Positions 24,081-32,721 of a stretch of 64,000 bases of DNA are shown here, piece by piece. Made by a program: the position numbers and the translations under genes. This DNA is from CAWACP01 sp963780655 (GTDB lineage: Bacteria > Acidobacteriota > Terriglobia > Bryobacterales > Bryobacteraceae): assembly GCA_963780655.1 (NCBI GenBank), contig CAWACP010000005.1, forward strand, positions 124,001 through 188,000, given 5' to 3'. The notes under the pieces are model-generated. The model was given only the letters and a program-made list of their open reading frames with translations. It did no database searches and had not been told where the DNA came from. Numbering within the stretch: position 1 is the first letter of the stretch; the number at the start of each line of letters is the position of its first letter.

Positions 24081-26819
24081 TTAGAACCTGACCTGAATCC
24101 CTCCCCATGCGCCAATCGGGGCGCCGGGGGCGAAGAAGGTGGTGGTTCGAATCGGGTAAGCGCCGGCCGACGGCGGAAAAGGCTGGGAGATGAAATTGCC
24201 AGAGTTATCGAACGGCGTGGGGGCAAGTTGCGCCGCGGTGTAATAGCGGTGATTCAGCAGATTATCCACCTGCACGAATAACCGAGCCCGCTTCGCGAAC
24301 TGATAGTGCGCTCCCACATTGATCACGCCATAGCCGGGCGAATAACCCGGTCCCAGATAATACACGCCATCGGGTCGATAGAGGTTGTTCTCGTTGCCGC
24401 GGGCATAAGAGCGCCCCACCGCAATGAAGTCGACATCCAGAACCAGCTTTTGCGTCGCATCATATTCACCCCAGGCCTTGACTATATTCTGCGGGATCTG
24501 AGGAATGGAATCGCCTGGCTGGATGCTCATATTGCCGTCCTGCCCCGGCCCCGCGTCGTTAGAACTGTTGCTTCCTCCGCCCACGATCTGCGCACTCTGG
24601 TAGGTTGCGCTCAGGAACGCGTAATTGCCGCCGAGATTCAGACGCTGGACTCTTACACTTAGACCTGCCTCGGCTCCTTCACGGCGCGTCTGACCAAAGT
24701 TCGCGAAGTATCCGAACCCGCTCTGTTCGGAAGCCACAAAGAGTATGTCGTTGTAATTCTCGCCGCGGAACCAGCCGGCCCGCCAGCGAAAGTTGTTCTC
24801 CACGCTGCCGCGCAGGCCCGCTTCAAAAGTCCGCGCCACCACTTGCTTCAGCGGCGGATCGCTTACCAGAGCATTAGGAAGATTGCACGGCTCCATGGGA
24901 TCGGCGCAGCCCAGTTCGATCGCCGTCGGCGCGCGGCTGGCCTCGCTGTAACTGAAATACGCGGTGGCGTACCGTGAAGGACTGTAAGTAACGCCGGCGG
25001 CGGGGTCGAAACGTTCGAACACGTAATGGGCGTTGAGGGATCCGCGTACGCCGAGCTGCGATGCGGGAGGCAGAAGATCGGTGTTATGGATCGGCGTAAG
25101 GTCGTAGCGCCCGGAGAGGGTAAATAGCAACGACTTACCGAGGCGCAGGGCGTCGGTGGCATAGACGCTGAACGTGTTCACGTTACTCCGAAGATCGACG
25201 CGCGTGTCCACGGGAACCCCGTTCTGGCTGGTGCTGCCGTTGGCAAACGAGCCAATCGGAGTAATGGTGAGACGGTCCGGATTGAGGTAGCCGAACTGCG
25301 ATCCCTGTTGAAACGTCATGCTGCCGCGATCCCATGCCGCCCCGGCGATGATCCGGTTGCGCGAGACAAGCCACGTCGCCTGGCCCGAGAGGCCGTAATT
25401 ATGCTGTCTGCTGAACGTATTCGTGACGATACCGGTACATGTCTCGATCGGCTCAGCGGATTGCAGCCCCTGAGCGATGCAACGCCAGTAAGGAAACGGC
25501 TCAGTGGCCGCGTTGCCGGTGATCTGGAAATCGGCGTAACCGGCCGCCGTCAGCGCCGCGATGTCCGCCGCGCTGAGATTATAGAGAAGCTGGTCAAACG
25601 ACGAGGAGTTAAGATCTCCGTTCGTGGTATCGGTTCGGATGTAACGAAAGTAAGCATTTCCGGAGAAGCTCAACTTACTGGTGGCCTCATGCCGCACGGA
25701 GAGACTTACAAACGGCGAGCGATCCCAGGTAACATCCGGAGTTGTATAGACACTGGCGTAGTCAGACGCGAGAAATCGGAAATCCTGCAGACCATTGCCG
25801 GTCAGCCAGTTGTCGGCATAGCCAACGCTGAGCGCGAGAGCCGTTCCGCCATGCAGCCATCCGAGCTTCCCAAAAGCCTGGCGCACCTCCGACGGGGAGT
25901 GCCGGCGCCATCCGTCCTCTCGCAACAGGTTGCCCGCCACATACCAGCTCAGTCCTGCGGGACCAGAGCCGCCGTACTCGATCTCCCCCTGCCGCCGCCC
26001 GAAGCTCCCTCCATTCAACTGAAGCCTCACGCCGGGCTGGCTGCGCCCGTCTTTGGTTTCAATCGATAACGCGCCCCCCAACGTGTTGAGGCCGAACAAA
26101 GGGTTTGACCCGGGCATCAGCGCCACCTCGGAAATGGCGATGGCCGGAATCAGGTCCCATGCAACGATATCGGCGAACGGCTGATTCTGCCGCACACCGT
26201 CCATGTAAACGGACAGGCCCTGCGGCGTGCCAGGCAGAGGCGAGGCGGTGTAGCCGCGATAATTCACGTCCGGTTGAAACGGATTCTCCTGGTTCTCGTT
26301 GATGTTCACGGCATCGAGGCGCTTGTTCAGCAGGTCGGAGAGGTCGAGTGACCCGCTCTGCTGAATGTCGCGCGCGGACGCGGTCTGCACCGGCGCGGGT
26401 ATCTCATCCACGGCAAGATCGGCGCCCGGGAGAGGAGTGGCCGCCACAACCGCCACGCTCGATGCTTGCGGGGCCAGCGTCATCGAGACGGTCCGCGAGA
26501 CTGGCGATTCCGAGCCTACGTCGACCGGAAGCGACTGCGGGGCGAAACCGGCGTGGGCCACATCGAGGAGATAGCGGCCGTAAGGCAGGCTCCGAAAAAT
26601 GTATCTGCCCTGCGAATCGGTGTGGAATCGCTGAACGGCGCTGGTGGCGGTATTCTTCAGGGTCCCGGATGCCTTCATCACCGCGCCGGATGAATCCCGT
26701 ACCTCCAGCCGAATCTCCCCGGCTCCCGCCTGACCATATAACGATAACGCACACAAGAGCAGGGCTATCGCGGCCATGCAGCTTGCGGATTGAAGCGGAT
26801 TGAACAACAGACGATTCAC
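24081..26819 (-). CDS. TonB-dependent outer-membrane receptor
   Basis: 912 residues. Signal peptide (AAIALLLCALSLYGQ), a carboxypeptidase-regulatory-like domain at about 33-118 (EIRLEVRDSSGAVMKASGTL, GRYIFRSLPYGRYLLDV), a plug domain at about 135-255 (SLDLSDLLNKRLDAVNINEN, SVYMDGVRQNQPFAD, NPLFGLNTLGGALSIETKDG), then a long beta-barrel ending in GIQVRF with the typical terminal Phe. It should import a large substrate using TonB energy. The ligand is unknown; no TonB/ExbBD genes are in the window. Confidence 0.93.
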   Translation of the reverse strand: MNRLLFNPLQSASCMAAIALLLCALSLYGQAGAGEIRLEVRDSSGAVMKASGTLKNTATSAVQRFHTDSQGRYIFRSLPYGRYLLDVAHAGFAPQSLPVDVGSESPVSRTVSMTLAPQASSVAVVAATPLPGADLAVDEIPAPVQTASARDIQQSGSLDLSDLLNKRLDAVNINENQENPFQPDVNYRGYTASPLPGTPQGLSVYMDGVRQNQPFADIVAWDLIPAIAISEVALMPGSNPLFGLNTLGGALSIETKDGRSQPGVRLQLNGGSFGRRQGEIEYGGSGPAGLSWYVAGNLLREDGWRRHSPSEVRQAFGKLGWLHGGTALALSVGYADNWLTGNGLQDFRFLASDYASVYTTPDVTWDRSPFVSLSVRHEATSKLSFSGNAYFRYIRTDTTNGDLNSSSFDQLLYNLSAADIAALTAAGYADFQITGNAATEPFPYWRCIAQGLQSAEPIETCTGIVTNTFSRQHNYGLSGQATWLVSRNRIIAGAAWDRGSMTFQQGSQFGYLNPDRLTITPIGSFANGSTSQNGVPVDTRVDLRSNVNTFSVYATDALRLGKSLLFTLSGRYDLTPIHNTDLLPPASQLGVRGSLNAHYVFERFDPAAGVTYSPSRYATAYFSYSEASRAPTAIELGCADPMEPCNLPNALVSDPPLKQVVARTFEAGLRGSVENNFRWRAGWFRGENYNDILFVASEQSGFGYFANFGQTRREGAEAGLSVRVQRLNLGGNYAFLSATYQSAQIVGGGSNSSNDAGPGQDGNMSIQPGDSIPQIPQNIVKAWGEYDATQKLVLDVDFIAVGRSYARGNENNLYRPDGVYYLGPGYSPGYGVINVGAHYQFAKRARLFVQVDNLLNHRYYTAAQLAPTPFDNSGNFISQPFPPSAGAYPIRTTTFFAPGAPIGAWGGIQVRF

Positions 26820-26888
26820 ACGACTCGATACTGATCATAACCGTGCGACCGCTGCGACGTGGCGCCGACAGGCCGTGTATGATGAGGC

Positions 26889-27125
26889 GTGGCCTGCTCC
26901 GAGTGTGAACGCCTGCAACGAACGGAAATCGAGTGCGTACGCCGTGTTGACGTAGCGCAGGCGCGCCTTCAGTCTTTCCTTCCCGAGCCGCCGTTCGGAG
27001 AAGCGGCCGTCCTCCAGCTACGGTCGTACACCCACGCGGCGGAAGAAGCGCGCGCATCTCTGGACAAGGCCAAACGCGAGCGGGAGTCTCACGGCGCCAC
27101 TCACGCGATGACGGTTTCGCGCTAG
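26889..27125 (+). CDS. Small cysteine-containing helical protein
   Basis: 78 residues starting at GTG: MACSECERLQRTEIE then a long charged helix (YTHAAEEARASLDKAKRERE). The N-terminal CxxC resembles a number of short acidobacterial proteins of unknown function. No strong ribosome site (GAGG is too close), so the call is tentative. It is divergent from the TonB receptor. Confidence 0.45.
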   Translation: MACSECERLQRTEIECVRRVDVAQARLQSFLPEPPFGEAAVLQLRSYTHAAEEARASLDKAKRERESHGATHAMTVSR

Positions 27126-27145
27126 GGTGATCAATAAGCAACTGC

Positions 27146-27218
27146 GCAGGCCGAAGGCCTGCTCCACTGTTGCCGCAAACTGTTGATCATCGTGGTGGAG
27201 CAGGGGTGTTCGCCTGCA
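27146..27218 (+). repeat. Repeat C copy 1
   Basis: Double hairpin: GCAGGCCgaaGGCCTGC followed by CTCCAC, then a spacer, then GTGGAG and a second, weaker hairpin ending CGCCTGC. See the copies at 31074, 34280 and 52231. Confidence 0.8.
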
Positions 27219-27236
27219 CGCCTTCAGCACCTTCCG

Positions 27237-27686
27237 CTACGCGGACGTAGCCGTGGGGGCGGCAATATAGATTTGCGCCCGGTTTGCCTGTTCGATCTGC
27301 TGCATCAGCCCGAGCATGTCCCAGTTCTGCCAGCATTCTATCGCCCGCCCCCCGGCAACGCGAACGATGGAGATCCCGGTGGTCGTGAGCATCCTGCCCG
27401 TGGGAGGCATGCCGAGGCCGGGCCCGGTATGCCGCATAGTACAGGTCCAGCGAATACACATCCTGTCGTCCTGCACGATGGTATCGAGTACGGTGATGTG
27501 CACGTCCGAGAAAGCGGATTGCATGCGGTCGAAGAATGGATAAAATCCTTCCGGACCGTAAGAAGTCTCGCCGCCTTCGTGAATCGGAGCGCCGGGGGCC
27601 AACATTTCCGCGATGGCCTCGCGGCGTTTTTTATTCCACACTTCCTCAAACCAACGAGTCCCGACTTCCCGATCCGCGTCTGTCAT
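27237..27686 (-). CDS. SnoaL-like ester cyclase family protein
   Basis: 149 residues of the NTF2-like/SnoaL fold: TRWFEEVWNKKRREAIAEMLAP, GPEGFYPFFDRMQSAFSDVHI, MCIRWTCTMRHTG and ISIVRVAGGRAIECWQNWD are the standard blocks. Such single-domain proteins include polyketide cyclases and many uncharacterised enzymes, so the reaction cannot be named. It lies alone between a repeat and the large TonB receptor, transcribed away from the latter. Confidence 0.88.
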   Translation of the reverse strand: MTDADREVGTRWFEEVWNKKRREAIAEMLAPGAPIHEGGETSYGPEGFYPFFDRMQSAFSDVHITVLDTIVQDDRMCIRWTCTMRHTGPGLGMPPTGRMLTTTGISIVRVAGGRAIECWQNWDMLGLMQQIEQANRAQIYIAAPTATSA

Positions 27687-27824
27687 AGCCTCCTCCGTGG
27701 GCTGATTCTACCCCTGTTTCGGATTCCGTAGCAACCAGGACATACTCATTTTTCACTATTGCTGCGAAGGCCCCCGATCCGTAGACTTACCTCAATAGTC
27801 TCTGGGGGACAAGGTTACACCCTG

Positions 27825-30800
27825 ATGCGAAAAATCACGTTGCTATCCGTGTGTCTGAGCGCGTTCCTGAGGGCCCAGGCGCCTATCGGAACTCTCGAAG
27901 GACAGATCAGCGATCCAACCGCGGCCGTAGTATCGAATGCCGAGGTGAGCATTCACAACGAGCAAACCGGCCTTACCCGGACGCTCCGCTCTTCGCGCCA
28001 GGGCGAGTTCCATTTCTCCGATGTGCCCGTCGGCGCGTGGCTTCTCACCGTTAAAGCGCAGGGTTTCGCACCGTACTCGGCGTCCTCGATTCGCATCGAC
28101 ATCGGCCAGGTGGTGAAGTGGCCGGTGCAACTGGAGGTTGCAAGCGAGCACAGCGAGGTGCTGGTGGCCGGCGAAGCCGTGACAGTCGATACCAGCCCGA
28201 CGATTGGAAACGTCGTGTCGGAGAAGCAGGCGGTGGACCTGCCGCTCAACGGACGCGACCTGACCCAGCTCGGCCTGCTGCAGCCGGGAGTAGCTCCAAT
28301 GACGGCGGGGCTGGCCGAGGCCGGCGGCATTGCGCGCAGCGGCCAGGCGTACGCGGTGAATGGCGAGCGGCCGGAATCGAACAACTATCTGCTGGATGGC
28401 GCCAGCAACGTGGACAGCGTAAATGGCGGATACGCACTGCGCACGCCGGTGGACGCGGTAAGTGAGTTCCGCATACTAACTCTGAACGCGCCCGCCGAGT
28501 ATGGAGAGACCAGCGGCGCGACCACGTCGATGGTCACCAGGTCCGGATCCAACAATTTTCACGGCGACCTGTACGAGTTTTTCCGCAACAGCGCGATGGA
28601 TGCGCGCAATTTCTTCGCCGCGCAGACGGAGCCGCTGCACCGGAACCAATACGGCGCCACCCTGGGTGGCCCCATCCGTAAAGACAAGGACTTCTTCTTC
28701 GCTTATTACGAAGGGCAGCGCGACTCAGAGGGCAAGACCCAGGCCGCCATCGTGCCTACGGCCGCGGAGCGTACAGGCGATTTCTCCGGACTGGTGGACC
28801 CCTCCACGGGCCAGCCTGCTCCGCTTATCAACGAATTCACCGGTCAGCCCTTCGCGGGAAACAAGATCCCGGGTCCGCTGCTGAATCCAATTTCTCTGCA
28901 GGCGGCTAAGTTGTATCCGCTGCCGAACATCGGCACGAACGTGTTTGAATCTACCCAACTCGGGTCGACGAATTACGATCAGGGCGGTTTTCGTCTGGAT
29001 CATTATTTCCGCGAAAGCGATCAGGTGTTCCTGCGGTTCTCGTCGTCGTCTCTGAACAGTTTTGACCCGCTGCCGATCGCGGGCGCCGGCGTTCCCGGTT
29101 TCCCCGTGGTGAACGATATCGTCACTAACTCGGCGACAACATCCTGGGTACACATGATTTCCCCGCAAACCGTGCAAACGGTGCGCGCCTCGTTCCTGCG
29201 CAACGTATTTCTTGCGGGACAGGCGACTAACCACACTCCGGGCAGCGATCTGGGATTCCAGTACCAGCCGACGCTTGGCTTGAACGAGGGCGTTCCCTAT
29301 CTCATCGTGAGCGGCTATGCATCGCTGGGGAACCCGATTACAGGTCCGCAGAACACTTACCAGAACGACTACGGAGCCTCTTACTCGGTCGCCATGACGC
29401 GCGGCCGCCATAACCTGAAGCTCGGCGCGGATCTTACTCGCGAGCAGATCAACGTCCTGTTCGGAATCGCCACGAACGGTTTTTTCGTGTTCGCGCCTTT
29501 CCCGGCCAGCGATTCCTTCGCGAGCTTTCTGCTGGGCCAGTCGGTACAGTTCTTCCAGGGCGGAGGTCAGTTCGATCGCGGACTTCGTAAGTGGATCGCA
29601 GCCGGGTACGCGCAGGACGAATTTCGGGTCAGCCAGCGACTGACTCTCAACTTCGGATTGCGGTATGAGGTGAATACGCCGTATACGGAGATCCGTAATC
29701 GCCTGAACGCCTGGGCGCCCGGCCAGCAATCGAAACTCTATCCCGCCGCGCCGGCAGGACTGCTCTTCCCCGGCGATCCCGGCGTGCCGGCGGGCATCGC
29801 TCCGGTTGACTATCGCGAGTTCATGCCCCGCGTCGGCTTCGCATGGAATCCGTTCGGCGATAACAAGACCGTGGTGCGGGCCGGTTACGGCATTTTCTAC
29901 GATGGGTTCACGAATGGCACAGGCGGTCCGCTGCAGGCCTCCGTCAGCGCGCTGCCCTGGACACAGGCCTACCAGTTACCCGGTCCGGGATTCAACATTG
30001 CCAATCCCTACGGAGGCGCCCCGTTCCCGTTCAATGGGCAGAGCTTTGTCGCTCCGGCCACCGTGCTCACGGTGCAATCGGGAATGAAACCGCCTTACTC
30101 GCAGAATTGGGATCTCTCCATCGAGCGGACCCTCGCAAAGGACTATCTGCTTGACCTGCGCTATGTCGGTACGAAGGGGACGCATCTTCCGAGGTTTATC
30201 GAAGCCAATCCCACTATCTTCGCCAACAATGATCAACGTGAGTTCACCAGCTGTAACTCCGCGGGCCTTTGCAATTATGGGTCGGTAGGATTACTGGCCG
30301 ACGAAGCCGGTTCCACTTACCATGCGCTGGAAGTGGCTTTCTCGCGGCAATACTCACACGGCCTGAGCTTCCTGGCTTCTTACTGGTACTCGAAGAGTCT
30401 CGACGGAATCTCCACGCTGAACGTTGCCGGTTCGGCGCCCACGCTGGTGGCTGGTGAAAACGACCTGGCGCAGAATCCGTTCAATATTGCCGCCGAGCAC
30501 GGCCCGTCACTGTTCGATGCCCGGCACAGATTCGTGTTCAGTGGAAGCTGGGCGCTGCCCGCGCTACGTGGCGCGCCGCGAGGTTTGGGGTATGTCGCCA
30601 ACGGGTGGCAGCTCAATACAATTGCCAGTCTGTCCACCGGCACGCCTTTTACCGTGTACGACAGCGCCAATGTTTCACAGCAGGGGAGCGCACCCGAGAT
30701 CACCGGATTCTACTCGAGCCGGCCCGATCTCATCTCCAATCCCAACACGGGCCAGCCGCACACGCCGAACGAGTGGGTAAGCCGCGGGCCTTTCCTGCAA

Positions 30801-31070
30801 CTGAATCCGGTGACGCAGGCAGGCCAGTTCGGAAATGAGGGCCGTAACGCCGTGCGTGGTCCGGGAATCGAGGACGTCGATCTGTCGCTATTCAAGTACT
30901 TCATCATTGATGAGACCCGCCGCGTGCAGTTCCGGGCGGAGTGTTTCAACCTGCTGAATCATCCGAATTTCGGCCTGCCCGAGAACGACCTGCAGTCTCC
31001 AGCGTTCGGACAGATCCTGCAGGCCGGTCCGCCACGGCTGATGCAGTTGGCGGTGAAGTTCGTGTTCTAA
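27825..31070 (+). CDS. Oar-like TonB-dependent receptor with carboxypeptidase-like domain
   Basis: 1081 residues from the ATG at 27825, where a signal peptide begins (KITLLSVCLSAFLRAQA); an earlier in-frame start at 27759 lacks one. Residues 20-110 are a carboxypeptidase-regulatory domain (GTLEGQISDPTAAVVSNAEV). The plug has VSEKQAVDLPLNGRDLTQLG, typical of the acidobacterial Oar family, and NNYLLDGASNVDSVNG. The barrel contains FRNSAMDARNFFA and ends LMQLAVKFVF. Receptors of this type occur in large numbers in Solibacter-like genomes and probably take up complex carbohydrate or peptide ligands. Confidence 0.95.
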   Translation: MRKITLLSVCLSAFLRAQAPIGTLEGQISDPTAAVVSNAEVSIHNEQTGLTRTLRSSRQGEFHFSDVPVGAWLLTVKAQGFAPYSASSIRIDIGQVVKWPVQLEVASEHSEVLVAGEAVTVDTSPTIGNVVSEKQAVDLPLNGRDLTQLGLLQPGVAPMTAGLAEAGGIARSGQAYAVNGERPESNNYLLDGASNVDSVNGGYALRTPVDAVSEFRILTLNAPAEYGETSGATTSMVTRSGSNNFHGDLYEFFRNSAMDARNFFAAQTEPLHRNQYGATLGGPIRKDKDFFFAYYEGQRDSEGKTQAAIVPTAAERTGDFSGLVDPSTGQPAPLINEFTGQPFAGNKIPGPLLNPISLQAAKLYPLPNIGTNVFESTQLGSTNYDQGGFRLDHYFRESDQVFLRFSSSSLNSFDPLPIAGAGVPGFPVVNDIVTNSATTSWVHMISPQTVQTVRASFLRNVFLAGQATNHTPGSDLGFQYQPTLGLNEGVPYLIVSGYASLGNPITGPQNTYQNDYGASYSVAMTRGRHNLKLGADLTREQINVLFGIATNGFFVFAPFPASDSFASFLLGQSVQFFQGGGQFDRGLRKWIAAGYAQDEFRVSQRLTLNFGLRYEVNTPYTEIRNRLNAWAPGQQSKLYPAAPAGLLFPGDPGVPAGIAPVDYREFMPRVGFAWNPFGDNKTVVRAGYGIFYDGFTNGTGGPLQASVSALPWTQAYQLPGPGFNIANPYGGAPFPFNGQSFVAPATVLTVQSGMKPPYSQNWDLSIERTLAKDYLLDLRYVGTKGTHLPRFIEANPTIFANNDQREFTSCNSAGLCNYGSVGLLADEAGSTYHALEVAFSRQYSHGLSFLASYWYSKSLDGISTLNVAGSAPTLVAGENDLAQNPFNIAAEHGPSLFDARHRFVFSGSWALPALRGAPRGLGYVANGWQLNTIASLSTGTPFTVYDSANVSQQGSAPEITGFYSSRPDLISNPNTGQPHTPNEWVSRGPFLQLNPVTQAGQFGNEGRNAVRGPGIEDVDLSLFKYFIIDETRRVQFRAECFNLLNHPNFGLPENDLQSPAFGQILQAGPPRLMQLAVKFVF

Positions 31071-31073
31071 ACA

Positions 31074-31137
31074 AGCCGAAGGCCTGCTCTGCTGTCGCTT
31101 CACGATCCGTAGTAGAGCAGGCTTTCAGCCTGCAGGC
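31074..31137 (+). repeat. Repeat C copy 2
   Basis: Right arm GTAGAGCAGGCTTTCAGCC is identical to that of the copy at 52231; the left arm carries the GAAGGCCTGCTCT variant. The stop codon and last residues (APAG) of the adjacent DUF190 gene are encoded inside the repeat. Confidence 0.85.
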
Positions 31138-31463
31138 GCGTCCTTCAGCACGCGAGTTATCTCCACATCGGACATCGCCATCACGCCGGTGATCATCATC
31201 TGCTCGAACACCGGAATGCACGCCCGCAGTTTCTCTTCGCTGTCCACGATCACCACGATGATGGGCTGATCGTGCGCGGCCAGGTGATGCCGGTGCATTT
31301 CGCCTGTTTCGCCATATCCTTCGAGGCCGCGGAGCACCGTTGCGCCGCACACCCCCATTTCGCGGCATTTCCGGAGAATGGCCTCGTAGAGCGGCTTGCC
31401 CTCATACCGGTCCCACTCGGAAAAGTGCAGCCGCAAAAGCTTAGCCGGCGTTCCTGCCCGCAT
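31125..31463 (-). CDS. DUF190 protein
   Basis: 112 residues with the DUF190 pattern LLRLHFSEWDRYEGKPLYEAI, GVCGATVLRGLEGYG and PIIVVIVDSEEKLRACIPVF, as in PII-like small ferredoxin-fold proteins. GGAGGA lies about 6 bases before the ATG, inside the preceding gene, which it overlaps by 23 bases. DUF190 genes are often beside crcB, as here, which suggests a part in fluoride tolerance, perhaps sensing. The C-terminal end (VLKDAPAG) falls in repeat C. Confidence 0.88.
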   Translation of the reverse strand: MRAGTPAKLLRLHFSEWDRYEGKPLYEAILRKCREMGVCGATVLRGLEGYGETGEMHRHHLAAHDQPIIVVIVDSEEKLRACIPVFEQMMITGVMAMSDVEITRVLKDAPAG

Positions 31464-32175
31464 GGGCGTCCTCCTCCGGACGGTTCCGAACCAGTCGCGT
31501 CATTTCAACATCGGAGACGACGATCAGACCATCGCCGAGCATCTCCTCGATGGCCGCGGTCGCCTGATCCACCTTGTCGGCGCTCTCGACGACCGAGATC
31601 ATGATGGGCAGGTCGCGGCTCATGCGCAGCAGGCCTTCCTTGTGCGTGTGTCCCTTGTGCCCGTAGCCCAGAATTCCGCGGTATACGGTGGCGCCGGAGA
31701 TATCCATCATGCGCAGCTTTTTGACGATGGCGTCATAGAGAGGCTCGCCGTTCCACCGGTCGGCCTCGCCCAGGAATACTCGAATCAGTTTCGCGGGGCC
31801 CGATTTCCGTTCATGCGTCGGCGACGGCTCGGGAGCCTTGCGGTCCTTCCGCGCCACCTTCACGATGGTTGTGTCCTGCACTTCTATCAGGCCGTCGGTG
31901 ACCATTTCGTACAGGGTGGGCAGAATCGCGTCAACCTTAGCCGCCTCCTCGACGAACTCGATGATGACCGGAAAATGTTCGGCAAGCACCTCGATCTTTG
32001 GCGTGTGCAGCACGCGATGCGCGCCGAAACCGGACATGGCCCGGGTGGCCGTCGCGCCGGTGACGCCCTTCTTCATGAGAAAGGTCAGGATCGCGTCGTG
32101 CAGAGAACCCGCATGGTGCTGCGTGTCCTCATTGACATAGATGGTAACCTTCTTCGCCGGTCCTTTCGATAGCAT
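31441..32175 (-). CDS. Tandem-domain DUF190 protein
   Basis: 244 residues containing two DUF190 domains joined by a charged linker (RKDRKAPEPSPTHERKSG). Domain 1 spans about 8-105 (VTIYVNEDTQHHAGSLHDAI, GVTGATATRAMSGFG, FPVIIEFVEEAAKVD) and domain 2 about 125-230 (LIRVFLGEADRWNGEPLYDA, GATVYRGILGYGHKG). GGAGGG precedes the ATG. With the single-domain gene downstream this gives three DUF190 domains in one operon behind crcB. Confidence 0.9.
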   Translation of the reverse strand: MLSKGPAKKVTIYVNEDTQHHAGSLHDAILTFLMKKGVTGATATRAMSGFGAHRVLHTPKIEVLAEHFPVIIEFVEEAAKVDAILPTLYEMVTDGLIEVQDTTIVKVARKDRKAPEPSPTHERKSGPAKLIRVFLGEADRWNGEPLYDAIVKKLRMMDISGATVYRGILGYGHKGHTHKEGLLRMSRDLPIMISVVESADKVDQATAAIEEMLGDGLIVVSDVEMTRLVRNRPEEDAHAGRNAG

Positions 32176-32194
32176 CCAGGCCCTCCATGCGCGT

Positions 32195-32569
32195 CTATGA
32201 ACGTGCGGTTATGGCAATACCGAGCCACACGGCGGCGTACCCCGCCGCAACGCTCGCCATCACATTCAGCAGGCCGATTCCCGGCGCGCCCTGCCGCACC
32301 GCCTGCACCGTTTCGTATTCGAAACTGGAGAAAGTGGTGTATCCGCCGAGAAATCCAATCACCAGCAGGAATCGCCAGTTCGGACTCAGTTCCAGCCTTT
32401 GGGTGAGCAGCGTCATCAGCATGCCGATGAGGAACGAGCCGGTAACATTGATGACGAACGTCCCGAGCGGAAACAAGCCGCCGAAGCGTTGCATAATGGC
32501 CGTACTCGCAACGTAGCGGACCACGCAGCCCGCCCCACCGCCCGCGAAAACCAAAAGGTATCTGGCCAA
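32195..32569 (-). CDS. crcB: CrcB/Fluc fluoride ion channel
   Basis: 124 residues, a typical Fluc length. The start is TTG at 32569 with AGGAG 7 bases upstream; longer frames upstream are not protein-like. Four membrane segments are visible. Asn41 in FVINVTGSFLIG and the phenylalanine box in GGYTTFSSFEYE (Phe80, Phe83) are the conserved pore residues. It exports toxic fluoride as a dimer. No fluoride riboswitch was recognised upstream. It heads the DUF190 operon. Confidence 0.93.
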   Translation of the reverse strand: MARYLLVFAGGGAGCVVRYVASTAIMQRFGGLFPLGTFVINVTGSFLIGMLMTLLTQRLELSPNWRFLLVIGFLGGYTTFSSFEYETVQAVRQGAPGIGLLNVMASVAAGYAAVWLGIAITARS

Positions 32570-32721
32570 TCGTTTCTCCTGAATAATTGAACCATGTATC
32601 CTGACATGGCGGGTCAATCTCGATGCTCGCGGTCGAAGTTGGCGCGGGCCCGGAACGCTGAAGCGAGCGTCTCCGCGCGAGGGCAGCTCGCGACAATTTG
32701 AAGTACAATCACACTCCAGGT

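Noticed and set aside
24140..24160. ggttcgaatc as a tRNA T-loop
   Set aside because: It lies inside the TonB receptor gene and no cloverleaf can be formed around it.
32570..32721. Fluoride riboswitch before crcB
   Set aside because: The leader lacks the crcB-motif core; only a ribosome site is evident.
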